Source of the DNA: Pelargonium x hortorum
Lineage: Eukaryota; Streptophyta; Magnoliopsida; Geraniales; Geraniaceae
Direction of reading: 5' to 3'
Assembly (NCBI GenBank): GCA_036897525.1
Contig: JAYMTJ010000016.1
Span: forward strand, 62,001-126,000
Length of the DNA stretch: 64,000 bases
Below, one piece after another: positions 1-12,950 of this stretch. Within the stretch, counting starts at the first letter, position 1. Each line of letters begins with the position of its first letter. The notes beneath the pieces are model-generated. The model saw nothing but the letters and a program-made list of their open reading frames with translations, was not told the DNA's origin and did no database searches. Made by a program: the position numbers and the translations under genes.

Positions 1-3000
1 AAATTGACTCCTTAGAAATCCTTGTAACTTTGATCTTCGCAGGGAGTTTGCTCTATACAAAGCTTTTCATATTTATACGACAGGGGCTCCCCTAAGCATC
101 TGGTACTTACTAGAGAACTCATTTAGTTAGTACCCTGGCTTGGAGCGAAAGGCAATCCCGTATAGATTTTCCGCTTTTCAGGTATATTAAGGAGTCTTCA
201 TGATCACAATTATTGCAATAGTCTAGGAAGCTTCTCTAGATTTAGTAGTGATTATCAAACGAGAATACGGGCATAAAAGGACCCCTCTAATTGCACGGAA
301 TTTTCATGACCTTAAAAAAAAAATCTCATCCTCAGGGGATTGACCATACTCCATTTTTAGAGTTAAGTCCTAAACCTTAGTTAAATAGAAAAAGTAAGTT
401 CGGGAGAGCATTAGGAATCCCCCAGTTTTTTTTCTTTTATAATCAAAGTATATGTCAACATAGCTTTACGGTGGAGGGCCCTTTAAATATTCCAAACTTA
501 GAAGTTTACTGGTGGAAATTTTCCTACACTTTATGAAATTATTTACCAGATATGACTCTGGGAGTGCTCAATGCCAATAAGTGTAATCTGCTTTCGAAAT
601 TTAGTAGTATTTAAAGTTGTCCCTTACTTCAGGAGTGTGTATAGAAGATAACGAGCTTTTCAGAGCGGCATCTAAGTTTTACATAGTTAAGCTTTTCTTT
701 GCAAAAACAATTCCGAAAATTAGGTTTACTGTTAATCTATAAAATGACTCATAAAGAGGAGGATTCCCTTTTGTTTCATAAAGGGCCCTAATAATACTAG
801 CGAAGGTACTCATGCTCTATATTTGAAAGAAATTCAAAACGGGACCGAAAAGCATGGAGAATCTAGTCTAAGTAGTTTTAAGCGAGACAAAGGATCTAAC
901 TTCAATTACTATAAGATTGAAGTCTTTCCTACAATAGGTTGGCGATAAGACAAACCCCTTTTGGTTGGGGCACTCTTACTAAATAAACGTCTTAACCTTT
1001 TCTTTTCTACGTTATTCCCAATAAACTTGTACTACTTAGTTTAAACTACCAGAATTTTCTCCTGTGTGTGATAAGCACCCATGACCTATGCTCCTCCATT
1101 TTTTGTATACCAAATACTATGCCTTTGTACTTTTACGACGGACAAAAGAGAGTGTTGACACGAATCTAATGATAGATCCATATATAGTGCACAGGATTAG
1201 AGGGGCACTTGCCTTAAAAAGGGACCTAAGTAATTACCTTTTAAATCTGACCACAATAAAACAAATACTCTCAAGTTTCAGTATAACAGGTATCCTTTCA
1301 AAATTTCACTGCGCGAACATTTAAGCTAAAGGGATACACAAATTTACTAACTAAAATCTGTGTAGACTGCTCGTTGAATCAAAAAAAGAAAGTAAGGGGC
1401 TATAGAATCCCTTTTTGGGTAGTATAAAGATTTATTCAGTCGACTATTTATTTCGAATGGGAAAGAGTTACGTGTCCCCTATTCATAACCGAGTTTTTCG
1501 GAAATTTGTGTCAGTCATTAGTGTTAGTTCCGAAACACAGGATTTGCTTTACTCTTCAGGTATTTTTCTAAACTGCTTAGAGGCTACCCTTTCTTTTCTT
1601 TTTTATAATAGCAGGTATTTAAAGCTAGTTAGAAACTTCTTAAAATTTGTATATTAAATTTAAGTAATTAAAACGCTTATCAACACTTTAGCTTAACCAG
1701 GCAGGTATTTATAGTATTCCATATAGGAATTAATTGTAGGGAGAAGCAGGGGTTGTAAAAGTCTTAAATTATTACGCGTACTTTAATAATAAGAAAGGGA
1801 TCCTCAGTCTTTTCTTATACCTTTTCTTTTTAAAACCTTTTAGAATACAAAACCAAAAGACTTAACTAAAATAAAAGCTAACACAGAAGAAAATTCTCTA
1901 TCTGGATTCCTCTTATACTTCCCAGAAACTATTCTTTTAATCATTACCTGTGGTTTTAAACAAATCAGTACTGTCGTGTGAACAAATAAAGTTTCAATTC
2001 GGATACCAACCACCCGATAAGCAAAAACTAGGTGATATATACTAATACTAATTGGTAAAGGGCCCCTTTTAAGAGTTATAATGAAATGAGTCTCTTGCCT
2101 TCTCTACGTAGAGAGCCCTGGAATGCCTGACCAACATATAATTGTTTTTGTTTGATCATTGACAACGAGGAGTTAAATTAGTGGCTATTCCTTGATACTT
2201 CCTTTTTAAAGAAGCCTCATTAAGAGCTAAAGATATTTAATAAAAGAAAAAGAAAGTCTATAATTCCAGACTATAAAGAAACATTTTTTCATAAGTCCGC
2301 CCTGTAGAACAAGGAGGAATCCTGGTACCTAATAAGTATCTAAATTCAATGAGAGGAAAAATCTAACAATGCGTAGGGTCTAATACAAGCCTAGGGAAAG
2401 TTAATATAATTTTTAGATAATAGGGGGTTTTCTATTTATCCTAAGTTTTCAAAGGAATTCTGAAGCAACCAAGATAAGAATATGAGTTAACTAGTAGCTT
2501 TTTTGAGTTGCTAGACTTGTCTTTTATACTATATAGGATCGATAATTCAGTCTTTTCCTTATAAGATACGGGTCCCTCATAACATAGGTTTAAAACGCCA
2601 GGAATTGCCTATGGCTTTCCGTATTGAGTCACTCAGTTTTCTAGTGTAAGATGGTATAACCGCCGGATTTGGATTGAGATAGAATGCTTTGTGTTACTTT
2701 TCTATCTTAGGGGTAACCCATGAGATACTCGAGAGGTTCTTATGTGTAGTTATAAAGCAAAGGGGTTTTCGAGGTTTTATTCGTGGCTCTTTTAAAGACT
2801 CGAAATGACACCTATACGTTATACTATCTAGTACCATTACATTAATAAAATGAAGTGGACTTGAAACAGAGCGTTTGTCGAGAAAGACTTCTTTTGAAAC
2901 TTTTTAGAAGGACCTTGACTGTCCGTGACCCACTTATTTGCTTTGCTAAGGTTTCATTCTTTTCTCTGTTCAATACACCGTATGAGAAATCTAAAAAGGC

Positions 3001-4295
3001 TATCTTACCGGGATCCCGTAATAGATTAAAACAACAAAACTATACTGGTATCTAGTATGTGGAGGGACTATTTCAGTTTTTTATCGATGCGTTATAAAGT
3101 GCGGAGTCTTAGAAATTTGGTTTATATCTTTTGACTTTAAAAGGTATTATTTATAACAAAGAAAGAATACCGTAAAAATGTAATCTAAACAAATAAGTGT
3201 AAGCAGTACAAAAAAATTTCATAGCAAGGCGAAGTTTGGTTTTGATCAAGAATTGGGAAATGCTAGAAAGATTGACTGGGAGTTTTCTAATCTATCAGGC
3301 TTGGGTACTCGCGTTTAAAAAGAGGGCTTATAAATATTAGTTAAAGTCTCTTGGGATCTGTCCATTTTTGACAAAAAAAGGTAAAAAGCAGGACTCTGAG
3401 TTTAATCGGAGCTTGTGATATAGTTGTATTCTATAAGGGGGATCCATGTATACGAATTTCACTACTTTGTTGAAGCTTCCTTGTACTCAATAGTAGTAAG
3501 AAATAGGAGTTCAAGTTTTAAGAAAGACGTCTATGACAGCCCGGATCCCCTATTAATACTCAAGAGTCTCCAGAAAAGGGCGTAAACCTAAGGCCAGGGG
3601 TACTCTAATAGTTACAAACAAAGGAGTTCCCGTGTATTCAGGCAACAATACTTAGTTTCAAATATAGTTAGTAATCCTAGAGTCAAATATTTCAACAAAA
3701 GTCGAGGGTTTTAAAAAAATCTAATATAGCTTAGGCTAGGTTTTCAAAAAAAAAAGCTCCTTAGTATCCTTAAATTTAATAGGCCGAAGCCTTCCCTTGT
3801 ATCTCTGACCTTTGCTCTTCGAAATACTGGTACGTGCTCGTAAAGAGGCTACTCTAGAAGAATAGCAGTCCCTTACAACAGTTATCTAATAAACCGAATT
3901 ATAAAACGCCTAAAACTTATATAAAAATTATTGCCTATATCGAAAGTTTTTGGAGCTTTTAAGGAAATAATACATTCAGGTTAAGAGTTAAGAGGAGTCT
4001 CTTTCAAGCATTCACTAAACAGTAAGAAGACTCTTATAAGTTATTCGCGAAGGAAATTCTAAAGGCATCACTACTACATATTCAAGAGATAACTTTTTTA
4101 TTTAATCTATCGATCGTATTTCTGCTTATAGCACGCACGGGCTATAATATATTTTGGATACTCGAGAAGCCCCGTTATGAACAAAAAAACAAAGAGGGGG
4201 GCTGAACCTATTTATAGGGGCCATACTTCGACTAAAAATCGAAAGCTTTACCTAATAAAGGACCCAATTCTTTTATTGAAAACAATCCGGGGCAG
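1..4295. other. AT-rich spacer without recognisable genes
   Basis: No recognised gene, tRNA or rRNA motif was found here. Open frames are short (78 codons at 1088-1324 on the plus strand is the longest), unlike any mitochondrial protein I know, and densely flanked by stops. The texture is AT-rich DNA broken by short GC clusters such as GGGCCC (476 and 783), GGGATCCC (3010) and GGATCC (3440, 3543), part of a window-wide pattern described in the findings. Confidence 0.6.
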
Positions 4296-4320
4296 CCCCC
4301 GCTATAGCGGGGCTTTTCTT
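4296..4320 (+). terminator. GC-rich perfect palindrome followed by a T-rich tract
   Basis: The 16-base palindrome CCCCGCTATAGCGGGG (4297-4312) can form a stem of up to six pairs around a TATA loop, and is followed by CTTTTCTTTTG. This resembles a hairpin terminator or an RNA 3'-end stabilising stem. Plant mitochondria do not generally use intrinsic termination, so a stabilising stem or a mobile short palindrome is equally likely. A related but imperfect hairpin lies at 27719-27737. There is no recognised gene just upstream; a GTG-started open frame of 65 codons lies downstream (4376-4573). Confidence 0.3.
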
Positions 4321-5845
4321 TTGTACTACGGTGAATTTTTTTTAACTTTTTAAACCCAAAAGAGACATACTTAATGTGAAGAAGAGTCCAATCCAATTAG
4401 CCTGGCAGAATCCTATTTTTCTGTATCTTATACAGGATGACCCCTTTATAGAACTTCAGTTGACAGGACCCCAAAAATTGAAAAAAGAAATAGCTTTGCA
4501 CGCTTTCACAAGATTTAAAGGGTCCCACGATAAACCCAGGATTTCCCACTATAAATTAGGAATTACACGCTAGCCACTTCACTTACTTTCAGGTATGATC
4601 AAAGGTTGAGCCTGGTTTTAACTTGTACGTATATAACCCTTTACTAGGGCACTATAATATAGCCTATATATTCCAGTCACCCTTAACTTTATTACAAGTA
4701 ATATATAAAGTTTTATGTAAGTCTTTGAATGGGTTAGAATGCGTAAATACCTTAAAAAGAGTATGCTAAAAATGGGCAAGAAATAGCAGGATATCCTCTA
4801 GTTATGTTATTAAGAGTTAAGTTCTCAAATAAAGACAAGCCGTTGTTAAGATACTTTTAAGGAGGGGTTTTCCTTGTACTTTACTTTGTTACAGCCTCAG
4901 TTTTTTTTGCTAGTTTAATTGGTGAATTTTTTTAGCTAAGCTAAGTATATATCATTTCATATTGGGAAATTAGTACTTCGAAAAGCACGCAATTACGTAT
5001 TATCCTTCACATAGCTGCCTAGACTAGATTTTTTCATCAAAAAGTTTGACTTTCTACTTACACAAAAAGGGTCCGAATAAACTAAAACGGGTTATATAAC
5101 GGCTGTAAGATGTAATAGAAGCAAAATCCAGGTACCCTTTTCCTATCCTAATTCTAGGCGTAATTTTCGAGGTGTAACAAAGGCTATAGGTCTTAAGAGA
5201 GACTAAAAAAGAGCATTCTGAAAAAAGACTTAGGTAAGGGGGCTAAAGTCCTGCCAATACAACATGTACAATGGATTTTGTTAGGCGGATCCCTACCAAG
5301 AGGGGCAGAAGGTACTGGATTACGAAAACTTAAGGGCTTCTAGACAAATTAGGATTCTTTTATTTTTAGAGTTAGCCCTAAACAAATTCTAACTATTCCT
5401 CGATTTCTGCATATACCTAGAGGGTCGAGGGGTTCCCTCTTCGTCTAAATTAAGAAGAGTGAATGAGGGTTTAATAAAAAAAATATGGATCCTAGAGGAA
5501 GTTGTAGAAATTATTACAACCTTAACTATACTTTACTCTCGTTTAGCCAGTCCTCGAAACTTCTCAAAGTTAAAGGGATATGTCCAAATTCCTTTTGTAG
5601 CATTTTAATACGTCCCGATTACATGTGATATACTTTACTTGGATTTTCTTAGAAACTGAACCCTTTTGTTAAAGTAGCACATAGTTTTTTTGAAAGCACT
5701 CATAGGTTAAGGTTAGCCCGCCTATAACCCATAAATATTCTGTACAATTTTGAGTAAAATAAAGAGGACTTCTTTCTAGTTTTCTTGTTCATTAGGCCTC
5801 CCAGATATTAAAACTTTCTCGTAAACACTAAAAACCGAAATTTTT
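4313..5845. other. AT-rich spacer
   Basis: Nothing recognised. It contains an unassigned 65-codon open frame (4376-4573, GTG start, Lys-rich) that resembles no mitochondrial protein I know, and GGATCC cores at 5287 and 5487. Confidence 0.5.
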
Positions 5846-5912
5846 CGAAGCGCTCTTGAGATTCGAACCTTTGACTTAGTTTAGTCAGGTTTTTCCTTCT
5901 CGCTCGGATACA
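5846..5912 (-). pseudogene. tRNA-like relic, class II type, identity unclear
   Basis: On the minus strand a D-arm-like run with CCGAGCGAGAAGG, as in Ser, Leu and Tyr tRNAs, is followed by a perfect five-pair stem, TGACT with AGTCA around a six-base loop AAACTA, and then by a T-arm core AAAGGTTCGAATC. The T-stem does not pair on its 3' side, no acceptor stem is visible, and the anticodon-like stem abuts the T-arm with no variable arm. It is best read as a decayed or rearranged class II tRNA copy. Chance assembly of the parts is possible, but the T-loop core belongs to a motif clearly enriched in this window. Confidence 0.35.
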
Positions 5913-8022
5913 GTAATTAAAAAAAATCCTTGTTTTAAGATTAAGTAAAGCCCCTCTATCTAAAGAAAGACACCCTTCACTTCAAAGGGAAAGGTTACGT
6001 TTCATCCGATAAGGGTAGTAATGTGTTATAATGCTTTTGCAGTAGATGTCTTTTAACTTCCAGGCCAGGCTTCTCTGATAGAAATTGTAATTTAAAGACA
6101 CTGGGCAAGCTCTCCACAAAACCTAAAAACATGGAATCTCTTCTAATACTAATTAATATACGTATGCTAATACCTTCGTAGCTCCGCGAACCCCTTACGA
6201 CTAGCGCTTTTTATACATATATGAGGCTCCCTTTTTTACCTAACAAAAGTTTGTCTTCTTATATTAGACTTTTTAGTTGAAGATCCCTGTGGTTTCCAGT
6301 TCGTCCTAAGCTCAAGCGATTTTGGATCCTTACCTAAAAGATAGCCATTCTTATATATATAGTTTTTGGTCATTAGGAACTCCTAACGCAAAATAAGGAG
6401 TTTTTTAAGAGTATCTCCATTTACTAGTCTTATAACAAACAGGTAATGAATTTTTACTACAAAAGAATAGCTCTCTTTCTTCTTTCTCGGATCCTATATG
6501 GTTGGTTTACGCGCAAATAAAAGTCCAAAGAATCCCTTCAAAACAACTTTTATGTCATACATTACTTCAAAACCCCGTTGGCTGCACAAAAGCATCACCT
6601 ACTCAACAAGCTTCGTATTGGTTTACATAATATCTGGGGCTAGCCTGCAATTAGTATTAGATTAGAAAACCTATGAAATGGTAAAAGTGGATTAAAGAAC
6701 CCACCACAACGAGTTTTTTACATTTAACTCAGAAAACAGAGTATTTGATTTGCTATACTTACATTATTGACCTCAAAATGCCCGGGAACCCTTCGTTTTA
6801 GAATTACTTGTATTCATCTTTCTCTATTCAGAATCCTAAAAGCATGACATGAAAAACTCCTTTTGTTTTGTAACCCTTTGTTCAAAGGTTAGGGCCCTTG
6901 ACGATGCTTAAGCGCGTTGAGGTACTCTTACGTAGGAAATTTTTATCTCCTATATTTGTAAAGCCTGCACAACCTATACATTAAAAAGGTCTGATAATAA
7001 GCCGATAGTTACTTCCTCGATCTTACCGGAGTGCGGTCAAAGGGGGTTAGAAGATTAACTTCATGCATCTAAACTAAAATGTGGGATTTTTATAGAAAGA
7101 CAGATTAAGCGGGTACTGCCCATATTCAAGAAATATGCATATTCCTATATAATTAATACTTGTAAACTAAAGAAAATGTTTAAGTCAAACCAAGTTCTAC
7201 TCAAGGGGCAAGTAAAGACATTTTCTCTCACTTAACCCTTAAGAAAGAGGGAGTCTCTTAAACTTTTTTCTAACTTTATCTCATCCCAGGACCATACTAC
7301 ACAGCTTTGCCAAATGCATGGCGATAAACAGGCTCCCATTCCTAGTATTAAAAGGGAGCCCTTGGAGTTCTAACCTAACTAACCTTTACCCCTTCATTGC
7401 AAAGGCAAAGGATGACTAAATCTATTCTACGTGATTCTGATTTGACAATTACTAAGAATTCATGGTAATTCTATGTGAATTCAACTTGCAAATAAACTCT
7501 TCTGTTTTAGTAATAAAGTATATAATATGGATTTCTTATTATATTATTATATTAATTTTCGATTAAGCCAGCTTAAAGTATGGTATAGATATACCCTATA
7601 TTTAAGTAAGCCCCGTCTTATTTAAAGAAGGTTTAGGAGACTAAATCAAAAAAAAAAATTTACGTGCTACAATGGTTTTTTTTAATAAAAAATGAGTCAA
7701 GCAGTCTTCTTTTTTTTCGAAAAAGCGGTTCGCACTAAATTAAATTAAATAAAAGGGTCCTCGAGATTCCCCTCTAAATTACGGATCCAATTAACCATAA
7801 ACTTGTTTTGAGAAAAGGAAAGGACAAAGTACAAGCAAAAATGAAATAATTAGTAAGTGAACTAAACCCAGATTCTAACCTTCGAGTTTACAGTTGACCT
7901 TCACTCCTCTTCTATTATCGTAGTAAGAAGTTCCGTGAACAAGGTGCAGTATGCTAAAGTACAACATAAAACTTTAATAATCAATTTATTATAGGAACTT
8001 GCCCTATTCCGCTAAAATCAAC
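5913..8022. other. AT-rich spacer
   Basis: Nothing recognised. The stretch around 7500-7760 is especially AT-rich, with TTATTATATTATTATATTA-like runs and an uninterrupted A run near 7650. Confidence 0.5.
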
Positions 8023-8094
8023 TTACTTTAATGCGATTCGAACCTAAGATCGCTGCTTTCAAACAGACTTCGATTTACCAAAGGCTGTAATTAC
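8023..8094 (-). pseudogene. tRNA-like relic with intact D- and T-arm landmarks
   Basis: The minus strand reads AGCCTTTGGTAAATCGA as a D-arm. The normal 25 bases then lead to the T-arm core GGTTCGAATC. The middle contains CTG-TTTGAAAG-CAG, a weak anticodon-like hairpin that could carry UGA (Ser) or, in the standard register, UUG (Gln). The T-stem 3' strand is CGCAT and mismatches its partner at two positions, and the acceptor strands do not pair. Parent tRNA uncertain: Gln and Asn score about equally by eye. Confidence 0.4.
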
Positions 8095-9595
8095 ATAGAG
8101 TCCGCTATATATATTCCAGTTTAAGAGTAAAAAGTATTCCCTTTTTAATCTAAGCTAAGTGATTCTAATGTCACTTTTTTTGAAAAGACCCCCATATATA
8201 TGATAGCGTATGAATTTTCTTGTAGACTTTCTGTTTGTAACTGCCAGATTTCCTCAACTTTTTTAATAGCAGCGCAGCCCGGAAACCCTATATTCTACCT
8301 TCTCCCGTAAATAGAAAATATAAAAAAGATTTCAAGATTGGGAAGACCCTTTACTTTAAGGAACTTCATTGCATTATTGCCAAAAAAAAAGTACTTCGAA
8401 GTATAAGGTTTTAACAAGGCAGTCTTGTACGAGCATAAAAACTTATTTTTATTGTTTTCAGGCAAGCCACTTCTAGAAGTAAACGCGAGTAATTATATCA
8501 AATAAATAGACAAATGATTCAAAGCCTAAGTTATGGGTCAACCCAAAGAAAGCTAAGGATCTTCTCTTAGGATAAAGACATACCTTATGCAGGCATTGCT
8601 AAAAAAAAAATGCAGGTAAAAGCCTAGGAAAAACTCTCATTTTAGCTCCTATTGTAGTTATATACTTTGTGTATCTACTATTAAAGTTCCTTAACTTCTA
8701 TTTTTAGAAACCGAATTCCCTCTAATTAGGTAATTAATAAAGGAAAGGGGGTACCCTTTCGAGTTGTCTTAAATGGTAAATCTATCCTGGTCAGGTTGAA
8801 AGTAAGGGTTATTTTTTCTCCAGGTTACATCCTTTTTTTCAGAGCTTCCCTCGTCGACCTAAAACTATAAGGAAGGATTTCAAGTAATACTCAAATACCT
8901 AAGAGTGCTGGAAGTTAATTAGCGTTTTTTGACAGAGTGGGCCCTACCTCCTTTAAAGACAGTCAAGCCATAACCCAGTTTAGCGAGACACGGAAGGGGA
9001 TCCCTTAAATCTAAATGAAATTCTTGTAAAGTAAATGTTTAGTTCGTGACTCTTTACTTTAAGCGGTTCTACAAATAAAGCAATCTGTTTGTTATCCGGA
9101 CCTTTGCTTTGAAGAAGAGAGTATCCTGTCAGAGAAGAAAAAATAGAATTAGGGCCTTCTATAAATAAACACTCCAGTACCCCCTTTTTGAGTTGCCTGG
9201 GGTGTTCTCTTGTTAAAACCGGTGAAGTACCTCATTAGTATTTAAGTGTATCCTTGACTTGGATATATGGGACCCTTTTTTATTTAACAGGTGGAACTTT
9301 CTGTAGTTATATAAAGTTATAAAAAGTTCAATTAAATTCTCTTAGAAGTAATATACTGCTTTGATTCTAGGACACATATAGACCTCCCGATTTTTAGTTA
9401 CGCCCTTATTGACCCAGAAGTTCTATATCTATAGAGTATGGCCTGGACCCAGTCAAGCTTTCCGCATTTCTCTGTTACTATTAAAGGTATAACCTATCTT
9501 TAACTGCACAAGCTCCTATAAAAAAGCGTTTTTGGCTTATAGTTTTAAAAAGTGATATAACTTAGCTACGAGTACCTTTCTCTATTCTCCCCGGG
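8095..9595. other. AT-rich spacer
   Basis: Nothing recognised. It has GC clusters including GGGGATCCC at 8996. Confidence 0.5.
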
Positions 9596-9627
9596 GCCTA
9601 TACTAGAAGAAGCCTATACTAGAAGAA
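9596..9627. repeat. Perfect tandem duplication of a 16-mer
   Basis: GCCTATACTAGAAGAA is present twice head to tail without a mismatch. It looks like a recent slippage duplication; no function is suggested. Confidence 0.9.
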
Positions 9628-9798
9628 CCTACAGTCAAGGTTACTCATTTTCCTTACTTTACTGGGTTTCACAGCGCCTTCTTTTATTTAATTATCTCGG
9701 TCAAATTAAGACTTCTTACTAGCCATAATAGGGTTAAAATCTAGCATTTCTTTTTAAGAATAGACCCTAATTGTAATCTTATATTACTGCGTATTTTG

Positions 9799-9878
9799 TT
9801 TGGCCTAACTCAGTGGTTAGAGTAGAGTGTCGCTTTCATCCAGCGGGAGTCAACTAGTTAAAATGGGAATAATAAGTA
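9799..9878 (+). pseudogene. trnM: Decayed trnM-CAU (plastid-type elongator tRNA-Met)
   Basis: The run TAACTCAGTGGTTAGAGTA is the D-arm of the plastid-derived elongator tRNA-Met carried by seed-plant mitochondria, with a perfect ACTC/GAGT stem. It is followed by TCGCT-TTCATCC-AGCGG, a fully paired five-base anticodon stem (one G.U) with CAU in the correct loop position, then GGGAGTC as in that tRNA. Beyond this the T-arm is ruined: the expected GGTTCAAATCC is replaced by TAGTTAAAATGG and cannot pair. The acceptor strands do not match either. The 5' two thirds is thus well kept and the 3' third lost or heavily substituted. It is probably non-functional unless the 3' half is repaired by editing or replaced in the RNA. 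A second trnM-like relic is at 41246-41318 on the other strand. Confidence 0.7.
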
Positions 9879-12040
9879 GACTGTCTTGCGTTTTCCAGTA
9901 TTAACATGTTAATTAAGATATGCTTACTATTAAGATAATAGGAAAGAAAAAGAAGGACAAAAAGCGCTACTAAGGTATCCAAAAGATATTAGTAAAATAC
10001 TGGGCATTCCCTGACTGTAACGTCCAGATGAAGGAAGTATAGTTCTTCTTGTACAAGGGCTATTCTCCAGAAATAATAAAGATAGGTATCATATCAGAGA
10101 AAGCCTCCTCTACGACCCAGGGTAAGGCGGTCCCATGTCTAATACTAATGGAATTCGTGCGTCCGGGAAATATATGCTATAAATTCATATAACTGCTCAT
10201 GATTTTATCTTCACTGAGTGAAACTTTAATATAATTCTGATTTGATCCAGCTTAAGGAGAACACACTCTTTTCTGAAGTCATATGCCTTTTTATATCATA
10301 TAAGACTACGTTTTAACTGAAATACTAAAACCCCTTAGTTATTAGTTAGTAAACTCGGAGTCAAATCTAAAACACGAGATGTAAAATGCTGTATACAATA
10401 GGACTTTCCTTTTATTTAGGCCCAGAATTACTTAGGATTTTCCAATAGTTTCTGATTCTTCCTTTCCCCATGTTAACTCTCTTCCAATAACCTCATTTAC
10501 TACAGGTAAGGAAATCCCTACTGGGTACAATTACTCTATATGATGCTCTATTATAGACTAAAGCTGAAAACTTTGAAATTCTCTTTAAGGTTAACTCTTC
10601 AAAAGCTAGACTTTTACTGCCTTTAAGAAAAATACCTTGGTTTAGAAAAAGCATCTACCTATTGAATAAATATTAAGGAATCCCTAGCTAGTAGTACTTG
10701 CTTCTAAAATCCCTTTCTTAGATAGTTTGGAAGGAAGTCTTAAAATTATTTTGGGAGAGTTTACTTTAAATTTATGCTTCTTCAAGTAAAGTTTAATAAA
10801 AGTTTTTAGGTTTCAAGACAAGATTGGGATTTCCCTAAAATCTGTGTAAGCAAAGGGATTCTTTGTTAGGTATCCAACTCGAGTAAAGAGTGTGCTTTAA
10901 CTGCGTTTGTATTTTTCCTAAAGAGCCCCTTTTAGTAGGGAGCTTTATTACAAGGGATTTTAATGACTGGATTTACTTAAGTGTAAGGAATCCTTTTTAA
11001 GACTCAAGGTAGGAGTTAGTAAAAACTTTCAATAAATATAAGATAGAAATTTTAACTACTTTTTTTTAATTACTTTATTAGAAAGAATTTCATTTTCAAA
11101 GAAGTCCTTGAATAAAACCTATTAAAGATATTGCCGTTGGACTAGGATTTTCTAAAAACATTGACTAGACCTTACATTTATAAGAGTCCTTTTTGTAGTA
11201 TCTAATAAAGTGTTATTATTGTAAATAGAATTTTATAAATAGAATTGACTCTAGTTTAATTAGTCTTAAGCAAAAAAAAGTATTTACTAAACTTAGTTTT
11301 GTTAACTCTCTTGAGTAAAGTTAAGTAGTTTTTCATGAAGGAAATAGGAAAACTAAGGGAAGGGAACAAGTCAAGTGCTTTATTAAACACTTTTCTGTAG
11401 TAGAAGTTCAGTAAATCTAATATATTATGGCTATAGTTCCCTTTTTGTGGTTAATTAATAAAAGGGCTTTTCCTTAATAATAGAAATGCTTTGCTAATAT
11501 TGCTATTCCCAACAACGATAATAATATAATACATAAAAGTTATTAGTTGAGAAATCTCCTAAAAAAACTTTGAAATAATGTAAGAAACTTATAAATACTT
11601 TATAAAGCGAATTCATAGAGAGTACATTTAAAAAACTAGCTTTAGAAAGGTTCACTTAGATTCTCGGAACTAAAAAAAAGGGTCGGAACGCTTACATATA
11701 TGAAAACAGTAGCTTATTGATAGGGGTTTTGGGGTCTTGTTTTAACTTCAAGAATAGCTTGACTTAGCTAGGTTTTAATTTGAATTAATAAGAGGCTTAC
11801 GAGTTTGGTTACTCTCAAAAGAAAAAGAGTATACCCTTCCTTATTCAATAACTAAAAAGCACTTATTTTAGTCATGGCCTGGCCTGGCTTGAACTCTATT
11901 TCTTTTTTTTTCGTGTTGTCAAAAGCATAAGACACAGTGTAAAATAGGCAAAAACTTTATTTCCTAATTATATAAAAAAAAGGTTGCTTCTCTATTTAGA
12001 ATCCCTGCTTGAGTGCCAAAATAAGACAGAACGCCTCCTA
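9879..12040. other. Very AT-rich spacer
   Basis: Nothing recognised. From about 10700 to 11650 the sequence is especially AT-rich, with few GC clusters and many short A and T runs. Confidence 0.5.
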
Positions 12041-12310
12041 TTAGGCTAAGAGTTTTGAACGGGCGACTGCCAAGCGTGTTGACCCGTTTCCAAAAAGGAT
12101 AGAAAGTTAGAGTCTCATTTGGTATAGGAGCTAGCTATCCTAATCATTTTTTACTATCTTTGACAATAGGAACGGTTTAGAGACTTCCCAAGAGGTTGTG
12201 AAGTTGCCCAGTACGAACTCCCAGCGATGCGTTCCGGGATGCCCAACCCAAGTTCCGTAACAAGGGAAAGGAGCACAATTATCCACTTTGAGTACCTTTT
12301 TCCGAAACTG
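12041..12310 (+). other. GC-richer island with paired stems, possible group II intron or structured RNA relic
   Basis: This block stands out from its AT-rich surroundings by higher G+C. AACGGG (12058-12063) pairs with CCCGTT (12083-12088), and GGATAG (12097-12102) pairs with CTATCC (12135-12140). The start GGGCGACTG is close to the GUGCGAC that opens group II introns, so a domain I relic of a plant mitochondrial intron is one reading; I cannot name the intron. The 3' half (12171-12338) also stays open in one plus frame, reading RDFPRGCEVAQYELPAMRSG early on, without resembling a known protein. No domain V hairpin was found nearby. Confidence 0.3.
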
Positions 12311-12599
12311 CTCTTGCTTGCAAATGAAAAACTTTAAACATTATTATATCTTTATCTAGCTTTTAATTCCAGGCCATACCCCACTTGCTAGTTATCCTCT
12401 CTTTCCGGGAGGTACTCCTAAAAATACATGTTTAGTGAATCTTCTTCCCCTAATAACCCTTACTTATACTGTCTCGAACCTGAGTCGGTTAGGTAATAGA
12501 TATTTGCAACGATCGAATAACCGAATTCCCAATGTCAAACCCCGGAAGAAAAGGGCGAATTTAAGTAATAAGATTAAGATAGGGAATACTATAATAAGT

Positions 12600-12950
12600 A
12601 TAGGTTATAAAAAGGGGTCTTATTATCAAGACAGGTACTAAGCTCCATAGGACAGGTCTAGCTCTAAAGAAAGAGTTAGGTAGTATGCATCAGAAACAAG
12701 ATACAAATAAGGAGACAAAGAAAGCTCATAAAGAAGGCTATCAGGATAGAGAGTCTAGCTAAGAGTGTGGGTATGATAGCAGGTATCGAGATTAAGAAGC
12801 AAGTTACTCAGATAGAGAAGAGTAAGTTACAGAATACAAGTACAAGTCTAGCGCTAGGTATTAAGATGAAGGCTATGAATAGAATAAGCGGAGAATCAAG
12901 TTTCCAATTCCTAAAAGTCAATTTAAAATATAGTAGGGAATTAGCTTAGC
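12600..12950 (+). repeat. Family A dispersed purine-rich repeat, longest copy
   Basis: This purine-rich block shares specific strings with at least six other places. A 23-base segment at 12627-12649 recurs inverted at 35103-35125 with one difference. GGTATCGAGATTAAGAAG (12782-12799) recurs inverted within 51481-51540. AGCAGGTATC followed by AAGATT- or GAGA-type purines recurs at 25811 and 52612, and TAGCTCTAAAGA near 12659 recurs near 26082. The block keeps partly open frames rich in Lys, Ile and Gln (for example AGIEIKKQVTQIEKSK within 12767-12949), so the ancestor may have been a repetitive reading frame. I do not recognise the protein. Confidence 0.7.
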
